DNA from: JADJPO01 sp963825645
GTDB lineage: Bacteria; Actinomycetota; Actinomycetes; Actinomycetales; Kineosporiaceae
Direction: 5' to 3'
Assembly: GCA_963825645.1 (NCBI GenBank)
Contig: CAWGTT010000009.1
Coordinates: 372,001-436,000 of the forward strand
DNA: 64,000 bases
In this document: positions 25,325-32,299 of the stretch, piece after piece
Layout of the letters: each line of letters opens with the position of its first letter
Numbering within the stretch: the first letter of the stretch is position 1
The notes under the pieces: generated by a model
What the model saw: the letters and a program-made list of their open reading frames with translations, nothing else
Databases searched by the model: none
Told to the model about the DNA's origin: nothing
Translations under genes and position numbers: made by a program

Positions 25325-26131
25325 TCAGGTGAGCAGCAGGGTGTCGAGCCGGCGCCGGACGACGACCAGGCCGACCGCTCCGGCCAGCGCCAGATACCCC
25401 ACGGAGACCAGCGAGGCCCAGGACGGGGTGCCCAGCACCAGCTCCCGGCACAGCACGACCCCGCGGTACAGGGGTGTCACCTCGACCACCCAGCGCAGTG
25501 CCGGCGGGAAGGCCGTCACCGGGAAGAAGGTGGCGGAGAACAGGAACAGCGGCAGCGTCACCAGAGTGATCTTGTCGAAGTCCTGCCAGCTCGTCATGTA
25601 GGTGGTCAGCGCCATGCCGACGGCCCCGAACGCGAGGGCGATCAGCAGCGCCGCCGGCAGTGCCGCCAGCGCCCACCACGAGGAGACCAGGCCCAACGCG
25701 GCCATCACCGTGAGGAAGGCCGCCGAGTACACCCCGCCGCGGATCAGGCACCAGGCGAGCTCGGCGCGCGCGACGTCCGTGGTGGTGATCGGCGTGGCCA
25801 GGATCTGGTCGTAGAGCTTGATGTAGCGCAGCTTGAAGAACAGGTTGAAGGTGGCGTCGAGCAGGGCGCCGTTCATCGCCGAGGCGGCCAGCATGCCCGG
25901 TGCGACGAACGCGGCGTAGCCGATGCTGCGTCCACCCACCGTGAACGACTCGACGAGCTGGCCGACCCCCACCCCGATCGAGAGCAGGTAGAACACCGGC
26001 TCCAGGAAGCCGGTGACGAACAGCTTCCACGCCGATCGGTAGGCGATGACGTTGCGCTCGAGCAGCAAGGCGACCGCCTCCACCGCGCGCAGCGGCCCCG
26101 CCGATCCCGATGCGGTGGCGAGGGCGGCCAT
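25325..26131 (-). CDS. ABC-2 type transporter permease (second)
   Basis: 268 residues with six predicted membrane helices (for example KLFVTGFLEPVFYLLSIGVGV, VAPGMLAASAMNGALL, LPAALLIALAFGAVGMAL, LFLFSATFFPVTAFP). The last block, with the FFP loop before the final helices, is typical of NodJ/DrrB-like ABC-2 permeases. ATG 26131 overlaps the stop of the upstream permease (TGATG), so translation is coupled. Third gene of an ATPase-permease-permease operon; a polyketide, drug or lipid-linked oligosaccharide exporter is possible, substrate unknown. Confidence 0.88.
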   Translation of the reverse strand: MAALATASGSAGPLRAVEAVALLLERNVIAYRSAWKLFVTGFLEPVFYLLSIGVGVGQLVESFTVGGRSIGYAAFVAPGMLAASAMNGALLDATFNLFFKLRYIKLYDQILATPITTTDVARAELAWCLIRGGVYSAAFLTVMAALGLVSSWWALAALPAALLIALAFGAVGMALTTYMTSWQDFDKITLVTLPLFLFSATFFPVTAFPPALRWVVEVTPLYRGVVLCRELVLGTPSWASLVSVGYLALAGAVGLVVVRRRLDTLLLT

Positions 26132-26934
26132 CAGGTCACCATCCGGCGGGTCAACCCGGTCACCGACCACCGCCGGCCGAGGACGACCAGGGCCACCAGA
26201 ACGGCCACGTGGACGGCAGCCGGCCCCGCGCGAACGGTGTTCAGGGTGAGCATCCTGGCCAGGTCCACCCCGTGCCACAGCGGGGTCAGCCGGGCGATCC
26301 CGGCCAGGATCGGGCCCAGGTTGTCGATCGGGAAGAAGGCCCCCGAGAACAGGAACATCGGGAACACCCCGAGCCGGTACATCACCCCGAAGCCCTCCTC
26401 GGAGCGGATCCGCACAGTGATCGCATAGACGCAGGTGGCGAAGGCCATACCGACCAGAAGCTGGGCGCCCAGTGCTGCGAGCGCTCCCCACCAGGTGGCG
26501 AACACTCCGAAGGGGGCCAACGCCAGCATGAACACGGTGCAGGTGACGGTGAGTCGGACCAGAACGAAGGACAGGTGGGCGGCGACCAGGTCGGCCGGGG
26601 TGAGCGGGGTGGCGAGCATGGCGTGGTAGCTGCGGTCCCACTTGATCTTGCTCATCACCGGCCAGGTGGTCTCGCCCACCGCGATCTGCATCGCGTGCGC
26701 GGCGATCAGCCCCGGGACGACGAAGGCCAGGTAGGACGGCGCTCCGTCGAGCCGCTCGCCCGCCTGAATGAAGCCGCCGAGCAGGACGCCCATCGCCAGC
26801 ACGTAGAACATCGGGGCGACGAAGGAGCTCACCACCGACCCGCGCCAGGTCCGCCGGTAGACGGTCCACCAGTAGTCGGCCTGGCGCCTCAGGTTGGTCC
26901 ACGTCGGGTTGGTCACCGTGGCGGTCTTGCGCAT
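26131..26934 (-). CDS. ABC-2 type transporter permease (first)
   Basis: 267 residues, six predicted membrane helices; RRTWRGSVVSSFVAPMFYVLAMGVLLG at the N-terminus, VPGLIAAHAMQIAVGE, then FPMFLFSGAFFPIDNLG, the ABC-2 permease signature. It is a diverged paralogue of the next gene (both have the KWDRSYHAMLATP / KLYDQILATPIT loop), so the exporter is probably a heterodimer. Start and stop overlap its neighbours by one base in TGATG arrangements. Confidence 0.88.
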   Translation of the reverse strand: MRKTATVTNPTWTNLRRQADYWWTVYRRTWRGSVVSSFVAPMFYVLAMGVLLGGFIQAGERLDGAPSYLAFVVPGLIAAHAMQIAVGETTWPVMSKIKWDRSYHAMLATPLTPADLVAAHLSFVLVRLTVTCTVFMLALAPFGVFATWWGALAALGAQLLVGMAFATCVYAITVRIRSEEGFGVMYRLGVFPMFLFSGAFFPIDNLGPILAGIARLTPLWHGVDLARMLTLNTVRAGPAAVHVAVLVALVVLGRRWSVTGLTRRMVT

Positions 26935-27890
26935 CAGTCGACCAGGCTGCGGCCGGTCAGGTGGAGGAACACGTCCTCCAGGCTCGAACGCCGGACCAGA
27001 ACGGCCACCGGGTTCAACCCATGCTGGTGCACCCGGGCGACGACCTCCTCGCCGTCCTCGGTGTAGACCAGCAGCCGGTCCGGCAGCACCTCCATCCGCT
27101 GGTCGGCGGTGAGCAGGTCGGTCACCTTCGCTGCGGCCTGCTCGTCCTCGCCGACCCCGAAGCGCAGCTCGGCGACCTCACGGGTGCTGTAGCGGCCGAT
27201 CAGCTCGCGTGGTGAGCCCTCGGCCGCGATCAGACCGCGGTCCATCACCACGAGCCGGTCGCACAGCTGCTCGGCTTCGTCCATGTAGTGGGTGGTCAGT
27301 ACCTGGGTGACACCCTGCTGCTTGAGCCGGAACAGCTTGTCCCACACCAGGTGCCGGGCCTGCGGGTCGAGACCGGTGGTCGGCTCGTCGAGTAGCAGCA
27401 GCTCGGGGGAGTTGGCCAGCGAGCGGGCGATGGTCAGGCGTCTCTTCATCCCCCCGGACAGGTCGTCGGTCCTGCTCTCGGCCTTCTCGCGGAGCTGCAC
27501 GAAGTCGAGCAGCTCCTCTGTGCGCTCGCGGGCCACCGCCCGGGGCAGTCCGAAGTACCGGGCGTAGACGTAGAGGTTGTCCCGCACGTTCAGCTCGGTG
27601 TCCAGGGTGTCCTCCTGCGGGCAGACCCCGAGCCGGGCCCGGATCGCCGATCCGTGTTCGGCCGGGTCCAGGCCGAAGATCCGCAGCTCACCCGCGGTGC
27701 GGGGTGACACGGCCGCGACCATCCGCATGGTGGACGACTTGCCCGCACCGTTCGGGCCGAGGAAGCCGAACACCTCACCGCGGCGCACCCGGACGTCGAT
27801 CCCGCGGACCGCCTCGACCGCGCCGAAGCTCTTGCGCAGCCCGGTGGCCTCGACCAGGAACGGGTTCGCGGCCGCTGATCGGTCTGTCAT
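26934..27890 (-). CDS. ABC transporter ATP-binding protein, DrrA/NodI type
   Basis: 318 residues from ATG 27890. Walker A GPNGAGKS at about residues 45-52, Q-loop GVCPQEDTLDTELNVRDNL, signature LSGGMKRRL, Walker B LLLLDEPTTGLDP and switch H in TTHYMDEAE. The C-terminal ~80 residues form the extra domain common in NodI/DrrA ATPases (VHQHGLNPVAVLVRRSSLEDVFLHLTGR). An in-frame second ATG 18 nt upstream (27908) results from a tandem duplication that also copied the GCAGGG ribosome-binding-like site, so either start could be used. The two permeases follow in a coupled operon. Confidence 0.92.
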   Translation of the reverse strand: MTDRSAAANPFLVEATGLRKSFGAVEAVRGIDVRVRRGEVFGFLGPNGAGKSSTMRMVAAVSPRTAGELRIFGLDPAEHGSAIRARLGVCPQEDTLDTELNVRDNLYVYARYFGLPRAVARERTEELLDFVQLREKAESRTDDLSGGMKRRLTIARSLANSPELLLLDEPTTGLDPQARHLVWDKLFRLKQQGVTQVLTTHYMDEAEQLCDRLVVMDRGLIAAEGSPRELIGRYSTREVAELRFGVGEDEQAAAKVTDLLTADQRMEVLPDRLLVYTEDGEEVVARVHQHGLNPVAVLVRRSSLEDVFLHLTGRSLVD

Positions 27891-27923
27891 GACCGGCCCT
27901 GCGACCATGACCGGCCCTGCGAC
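27888..27923. repeat. 18-nt perfect tandem duplication at the ABC ATPase start
   Basis: Two identical 18-nt units (27888-27905, 27906-27923; each begins CATGACCGG on the plus strand). Each copy carries an ATG and a purine-rich site on the minus strand, giving the exporter operon two stacked translation starts. Confidence 0.8.
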
Positions 27924-28070
27924 ATACGCCCGACCCTACCTGTGCGTGCTCCGCCCGTGGCCTGCGCGATGCGGCGACCGGACCGCCTGTGGACGTGGCG
28001 CCGGCGATGCCCCGTCCCCAGGTGGGCGGGTAATAGCCTTGGTGTGCAACGTGTTTCGGCGCTGTCTTTG

Positions 28071-28099
28071 TTGACTGCTACTTGCCCACCCACTAGGGT
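28071..28099 (+). promoter_or_regulatory. sigma-A type promoter
   Basis: TTGACT (28071-28076), a 17-bp spacer, then TAGGGT (28094-28099): the best -35/-10 pair in the window. It points rightwards and is followed at once by an SOS box. No intact gene lies downstream. Confidence 0.6.
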
Positions 28100-28100
28100 T

Positions 28101-28114
28101 CGAACATCTGTTCG
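28101..28114. promoter_or_regulatory. LexA-binding SOS box
   Basis: CGAACATCTGTTCG, a perfect palindromic match to the Gram-positive/actinobacterial SOS box CGAAC-N4-GTTCG, positioned 1 bp after the -10 hexamer so that bound LexA would block transcription start. No recognisable DNA-damage gene follows. Confidence 0.72.
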
Positions 28115-28176
28115 ACGCACGTGAGACTCGTAATCGGGGGAACCCGGCGCTGGCTCCACTCGCCGTCCTGGCCAGG

Positions 28177-28632
28177 GTGGAGAATCCCGCCGATCGGCCG
28201 GACCTGCTGAGATCGGCACTGGCCGTAATAGCCCGCCATGCTCGGGCGGAGCGCGTCGGTGATCTAGCCGGTCTCACCCTCGTGCTGGCTGGCGTTCACC
28301 TGGATCCCGATACCATCGAGTCTGTCCGAAGGGAGGCCGCAATGCCGATCAATCTTGAGGGCACCGTCGCCGGGAAGATCATCGAACAGCGCGCCCGCGC
28401 CGAGGGCGAGGCGGTCGGTCGCGCCGAGGGCGAGGCGGTCGGTCGCGCCGAGGACGAGGCGGTCGGCAGGGTCCGGATGCTCGTCCACGTACTCACCGAT
28501 CGGTTCGGGCCGGACGATCGCCATCCGGCCATCGCTCACCGGTTGCTCGTCGATGACCCTGACGGCGCCGTGCATGCCGCACTGGCCGCGACGTCCCTGG
28601 ACGATCTGAGCGGCGACGATCTGAGCGGCTGA
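28177..28632 (+). CDS. C-terminal remnant of a conserved actinobacterial protein (possibly PD-(D/E)xK/Rpn-like)
   Basis: 151 residues from GTG 28177, but the open frame and family-like sequence (NPALAPLAVLARVENPADRP) begin earlier, near 28140, with no ATG or ribosome binding site anywhere back to the TGA at 28072. It reads like the end of a longer protein whose N-terminal domain is gone. I recall this LAPLAVLARV...ADRPDLLRSALAVIAR pattern from C-termini of Rpn/transposase-like nuclease proteins, but cannot confirm it. Central residues carry a threefold EGEAVGRA repeat, and the end is DLSGDDLSG. Reading from the SOS promoter at 28071 it would be the only product. Probably a pseudogene. Confidence 0.45.
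   Translation: MENPADRPDLLRSALAVIARHARAERVGDLAGLTLVLAGVHLDPDTIESVRREAAMPINLEGTVAGKIIEQRARAEGEAVGRAEGEAVGRAEDEAVGRVRMLVHVLTDRFGPDDRHPAIAHRLLVDDPDGAVHAALAATSLDDLSGDDLSG
28402..28470. repeat. 24-nt in-frame tandem repeat
   Basis: Three units (28402-28425, 28426-28449, 28450-28470 partial) encoding EGEAVGRA, EGEAVGRA and EDEAVGR. Multiples of three, so copy-number change would keep the frame. Confidence 0.8.
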
Positions 28633-28672
28633 GCGCCCTGGGTGGCGGTTCTGCCACGTGGAGGTCTGGCGG

Positions 28673-29113
28673 TCAGTCGTGCCCGGCGGCGGGTTCGACG
28701 ATCTCGACCAGCACGCCACCGGCGTCCTTGGGGTGGACGAAGTTGACCCGGCTCTTCGCCGTCCCGCGGCGGGGGGCGTCATAGAGCAGTCGCACCCCGC
28801 GCTCGCGCAACGTCGCACTCACCGCGTCGATGTCCTCGACTCGGTAGGCGATCTGCTGGAGGCCGGGCCCGCTGCGCTCCAGGAACTTGCCGATCGTCGA
28901 CTCCGGGCTCAGCGGCGCCAGCACCTGCACGCACGACCCGGACCCGCCGACCCCCATCATCGCCTCGCGTACCCCCTGCTCCTCGTTGACCTCCTCGTGC
29001 AGGAGCCTCATGCCCATCACGTCGCGGTAGAACGCGACGGCGGCGTCGAAGTCGGCCACGGCGACTCCCACATGGTCGATGGCCGTGAACAGTTCGGACG
29101 ACGAAGCGTTCAT
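28673..29113 (-). CDS. mce: methylmalonyl/ethylmalonyl-CoA epimerase
   Basis: 146-residue glyoxalase/VOC-fold metalloenzyme. Two beta-alpha-beta-beta-beta modules: IDHVGVAVADFDAAVAFYRDVMGM (first metal His in DHVG) and GLQQIAYRVEDIDAVSATLRERGVRLL, ending FVHPKDAGGVLVEIVEP with the conserved metal-binding Glu. It interconverts the 2R and 2S forms of methylmalonyl-CoA and ethylmalonyl-CoA, linking the carboxylase/reductase product to the mutase. ATG lies 6 nt behind TAGCCT. It is divergent from the thiolase gene. Confidence 0.93.
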   Translation of the reverse strand: MNASSSELFTAIDHVGVAVADFDAAVAFYRDVMGMRLLHEEVNEEQGVREAMMGVGGSGSCVQVLAPLSPESTIGKFLERSGPGLQQIAYRVEDIDAVSATLRERGVRLLYDAPRRGTAKSRVNFVHPKDAGGVLVEIVEPAAGHD

Positions 29114-29119
29114 AGCGCC

Positions 29120-29125
29120 AGGCTA
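29120..29125 (-). promoter_or_regulatory. -10 element of a leaderless mce promoter
   Basis: TAGCCT on the minus strand, 6 nt before the ATG at 29113. Confidence 0.5.
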
Positions 29126-29237
29126 GGTCGACATGCCCGGGCATGGCCTGGGGGAACCTGTGAGCAAGACCACCCGCAGTGACCGAGCCAACGTTCCCCA
29201 TGTGTCGGCGCCGTCGCGGCCGGGTGAGAATGTCGTC

Positions 29238-30467
29238 ATGACGGCTGCGCGAAGGTCGGTGATCCTGGCGGGTGCTCGAACCCCGATCGGCACGTTCATG
29301 GGGAGTCTGTCCACCATGCCGGCGACGGCCCTCGGGGCGGTGGCCATCGAGGCGGCGCTGGAGAAGGCGAAGGTGGCGGGCGACCAGATCGACCAGGTGA
29401 TCATGGGGCAGGTGCTCACCGCGGGAGCCGGGCAGATCCCGGCCCGGCAGGCCGCGTCGCAGGCCGGCATCCCGATGACCGTGCCGGCGACGACCATCAA
29501 CAAGGTCTGCCTGTCCGGGCTGAACGCCATCGCCCTGGCCGACCAGCTGATCCGCCTCGGCGAGGCCGAGGTGGTCGTCGCCGGGGGACAGGAGTCGATG
29601 TCTCAGGCGCCGCACCTGCTGGCCGGCTCACGCACCGGGCACCGGTTCGGCGCGATGGAGCTCGTCGACCACATGGAGCACGACGGCCTGTGGGACTCCT
29701 TCACCCACCAGGCCATGGGGCCGCTGGCCGAGTCGGGCAACTTCGGCATCGCTGAGGTCGGCCGCGCCGACCAGGACGCCTACGCGGTGATGTCGCACCA
29801 GCGCGCGGCCAGGTCCTGGCGGGAGGGGCTGATGGCCGAAGAGGTGGTGCCGGTCAAGGTCCCACAACGTCGCGGAGCACCGACCGTCGTCGATCAGGAC
29901 GAGGGCATCCGAGCCGACACCAGTCTGGAGAGGTTGTCCCGGCTTCGTCCGGCCTTCGCCGACGGCGGCACCATCACCGCGGGCACCTCGTCGCAGATCT
30001 CGGACGGCGCGGCCGCACTCGTCGTGATGAGCAAGGAGAGGGCCGAGCGGGAGCGGCGCCGCTGGCTCGCCGAAGTGGTCACCTACGCGAGCGTCGCCGG
30101 CCCCGACTCCAGTCTGCAGGTGCAGCCGGCCAACGCCATCGCCACCGCCTGCGAACGGATCGGCATCGCGCCGACCGACCTGGTGCACGTGGAGATCAAC
30201 GAGGCGTTCGCCGCCGTCGCGCTGTCTGCGGCCAAGCTGATCGGACTCGGTCTGGATCGCGTGAACGTGGACGGAGGAGCGATCGCCATCGGCCACCCGA
30301 TCGGTGCCTCGGGCGCGCGGATCGCCCTGCACCTGGCCCTGTCCCTGGCCCGGCACGGCCAGGGGGTCGGTGTCGCGGCGCTGTGCGGCGGCGGTGGCCA
30401 GGGTGACGCGCTGCTGCTACGTGCCGGGCCCCGGTCGGGGCGCGGTCGCCGTGGAGCGGCTCGATGA
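29238..30467 (+). CDS. acetyl-CoA C-acetyltransferase (thiolase)
   Basis: 409 residues from ATG 29238 (MTAARRSVILAGARTPIG). Acyl-accepting Cys91 in NKVCLSGLNA, GHPIGASGAR with the catalytic His, and the second catalytic Cys in ALCGGGGQGDALL; NEAFAAV is also present. A biosynthetic-type thiolase condensing two acetyl-CoA to acetoacetyl-CoA would start the ethylmalonyl-CoA route; the reverse reaction in beta-oxidation is equally possible by sequence. Longer upstream in-frame sequence is rejected as it lacks thiolase features. The stop overlaps the meaB start (ATGA), so the two are translationally coupled, a link that favours an acyl-CoA mutase pathway role. Confidence 0.94.
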   Translation: MTAARRSVILAGARTPIGTFMGSLSTMPATALGAVAIEAALEKAKVAGDQIDQVIMGQVLTAGAGQIPARQAASQAGIPMTVPATTINKVCLSGLNAIALADQLIRLGEAEVVVAGGQESMSQAPHLLAGSRTGHRFGAMELVDHMEHDGLWDSFTHQAMGPLAESGNFGIAEVGRADQDAYAVMSHQRAARSWREGLMAEEVVPVKVPQRRGAPTVVDQDEGIRADTSLERLSRLRPAFADGGTITAGTSSQISDGAAALVVMSKERAERERRRWLAEVVTYASVAGPDSSLQVQPANAIATACERIGIAPTDLVHVEINEAFAAVALSAAKLIGLGLDRVNVDGGAIAIGHPIGASGARIALHLALSLARHGQGVGVAALCGGGGQGDALLLRAGPRSGRGRRGAAR

Positions 30468-31483
30468 GGCGACGGAACGACGTCGGGTCCCTGGTCGAGG
30501 CGGCCCGTCACGGCAGCCCGCGCGCCGTCGCCCGCCTGGTCTCGCTGGTGGAGAACGCCGACCCGGCGCTGCGCGAGGTGATGGCCTCGTTGAGCCCGCA
30601 CACCGGGCGGGCCCGGATCATCGGGCTGACCGGATCGCCTGGCGTCGGCAAGTCCACCACCACCTCGGCCCTGGTCAGCAACCTGCGCGCGCGGGGGCTT
30701 CGGGTCGGCGTGCTCGCGGTCGACCCGTCCTCGCCGTTCTCCGGTGGAGCGCTGCTCGGCGACCGGGTCCGGATGCAGGAGCACGCCACCGATCCGGGAG
30801 TGTTCATCCGGTCGATGGCCACCCGGGGCCATCTCGGCGGCCTGGCCTGGGCCACCCCGCAGGCGCTGCGGGTCCTCGACGCCGCGGGCTGCGACGTCAT
30901 CCTCGTCGAGACCGTCGGGGTGGGGCAGAGTGAGGTCGAGGTGGCCGCCCTCGCCGACACGACGGTGGTGCTGCTGGCCCCGGGCATGGGGGACGGCATC
31001 CAGGCCGCCAAGGCCGGCATCCTCGAGGTCGGTGATGTGTTCGTGGTGAACAAGGCCGACCGGGACGGCGCCCAGCACACCGTGCGCGACCTGCGCCACA
31101 TGATCAGCCTGGGGGAGCGGCGCCAGTCCGGCCAGTGGCGGCCACCGGTGCTGACCACCGTCGCCAGCGACGGGCAGGGGATCGGGGAGGTGCTGGACGC
31201 GCTCGACCACCACTACGAATGGGCCTGCGCCAGCGGCACTTTGGAGGAGCGACGGCGTCGCCGCGCGGCGGGGGAGATCGAGGCGATCGCGCTGACCGAG
31301 CTGCGCCGGCGTCTCGGGGACCTCCGTGGCGGCGGCTTGCTGGAGGATCTGTCCGCGCGGGTGTCCAGCGGGGGGCTCGACCCCTACAGTGCGGCCGAAG
31401 AGCTGGTCGCCGACCTGGCCGCCAGCCAGCGCAGCCCGGTGCCCGCCGCTGCTGCCGCCACCACCAGCCCGCACTCGGGCTGA
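30464..31483 (+). CDS. meaB: MeaB-type GTPase, chaperone of B12-dependent acyl-CoA mutase
   Basis: 339 residues of the G3E GTPase family (ArgK/MeaB). Walker A GSPGVGKS at residues 57-64, VLAVDPSSPFSGGALLGDRVRM, Walker B/G3 ILVETVGVGQSE and NKAD specificity motif (VVNKADRDGA). MeaB loads and protects the cobalamin cofactor of methylmalonyl- or ethylmalonyl-CoA mutase. ATG overlaps the thiolase stop. The last ~100 nt (an Ala/Ser/Thr-rich, poorly conserved C-terminus) overlap the converging GGDEF-like gene. Confidence 0.94.
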   Translation: MRRRNDVGSLVEAARHGSPRAVARLVSLVENADPALREVMASLSPHTGRARIIGLTGSPGVGKSTTTSALVSNLRARGLRVGVLAVDPSSPFSGGALLGDRVRMQEHATDPGVFIRSMATRGHLGGLAWATPQALRVLDAAGCDVILVETVGVGQSEVEVAALADTTVVLLAPGMGDGIQAAKAGILEVGDVFVVNKADRDGAQHTVRDLRHMISLGERRQSGQWRPPVLTTVASDGQGIGEVLDALDHHYEWACASGTLEERRRRRAAGEIEAIALTELRRRLGDLRGGGLLEDLSARVSSGGLDPYSAAEELVADLAASQRSPVPAAAAATTSPHSG

Positions 31484-31974
31484 CCGAGGCTGCGCGCCTC
31501 GTCGAGCGCGGCGTCGGCGGCGATCTCCAGGGTCGTGGCGTCGTCCGTCCGGTCGTCGTCGAGCCCCGCCAGCCCGATGGTCACCGTGATCGAGTCGGTG
31601 TCCCGGACGATCGCCCGCCAGATCGTGGTGGCCACCTCGAAGGCCTCGTCGAGGGTGGTCTCGCGTAGTACCACGGCGAACGTGAGCGCCCCGGTGTGGT
31701 AGGCGAGTACCCGGTCATCGCAGGCGCCGATCGCGCCGAGCGCCGCTGCGGCCGCCCCGATCTGCCGCTCGGCCCATCGCCGCCCGGCGCGAGCGGCCAG
31801 CGCTTCCACGCCGTCCAGGCCCACCAGGGCCACGGTGATCGGGGCCCCGCGACGGCGCTGCCCGATCAGCCGGTCCAGGTCGGCCTCGAAGATCTCCCGA
31901 ACCTGCTGCTGGGCCGGCAGCGGGGCAGCGGTGTGGTGGGGGTCGCGGCCCGCCCGGAGCTGGCTGAGGAACAT
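31384..31974 (-). CDS. degenerate GGDEF-domain protein
   Basis: 196 residues. The fold is recognisable as GGDEF: LDRLIGQRRRGAPITVALVGLDG, GDDRVLAYHTGALTFAVVL where YGGDEF-AVVL would be expected, and TVTIGLAGL. The signature itself reads HTGALTF, so neither diguanylate cyclase activity nor metal binding is expected; it may bind ligand or protein. ATG 31974 follows GGAGG. The C-terminus (about 33 residues) overlaps meaB in the opposite frame; it is Ala-rich and may not be essential, so a shorter functional product is imaginable. Confidence 0.65.
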   Translation of the reverse strand: MFLSQLRAGRDPHHTAAPLPAQQQVREIFEADLDRLIGQRRRGAPITVALVGLDGVEALAARAGRRWAERQIGAAAAALGAIGACDDRVLAYHTGALTFAVVLRETTLDEAFEVATTIWRAIVRDTDSITVTIGLAGLDDDRTDDATTLEIAADAALDEARSLGQPECGLVVAAAAAGTGLRWLAARSATSSSAAL

Positions 31975-32238
31975 GGCGGCCTCCCTGCATGCGGCTCGTC
32001 GCCGCCCGCCGGCCCGTCACCGGCGGATCGCCGTCCCCGTCGGCATCGCCGCGGCGGCCATGAGCGACCGCTCCAAGCGCCCGGTCCGGCTCCACCGAAC
32101 GGGGGAGTCACCGATGCATCCCACCCGCCCCGGCGGCCCGTGAGGCCGAAGGTTCAACTGCCCACGGAGAGTAGGGATCAATCCTCTATCAAGGCCGGCT
32201 CATGTCTGTGCGGTCACTCTTGGCGACGAGAACGACGG

Positions 32239-32257
32239 CCCGTACGTTCCCGTACGT
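32239..32257. promoter_or_regulatory. direct repeats upstream of DUF1800 copy 2
   Basis: Two copies of CCCGTACGT, start-to-start 10 bp (one helical turn), each with a CGTACG palindrome, about 45 bp before the TTG start of the DUF1800 gene. Looks like an operator. The rest of 31975-32299 shows nothing else I can name. Confidence 0.35.
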
Positions 32258-32299
32258 GCCCAATCGGGCGTATCCGGCTGAACCCTCCGGGAGCCTCAG

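Noticed and set aside
25325..26902. A 525-residue open frame over both ABC permeases
   Set aside because: Only its last 268 residues are permease; the first half is the wrong frame of the upstream permease gene. Two overlapping genes with TGATG junctions fit better.
28121..28209. 29-codon frame after the SOS box
   Set aside because: No ribosome binding site and no recognisable product; listed only as something to test within the SOS-promoter finding.
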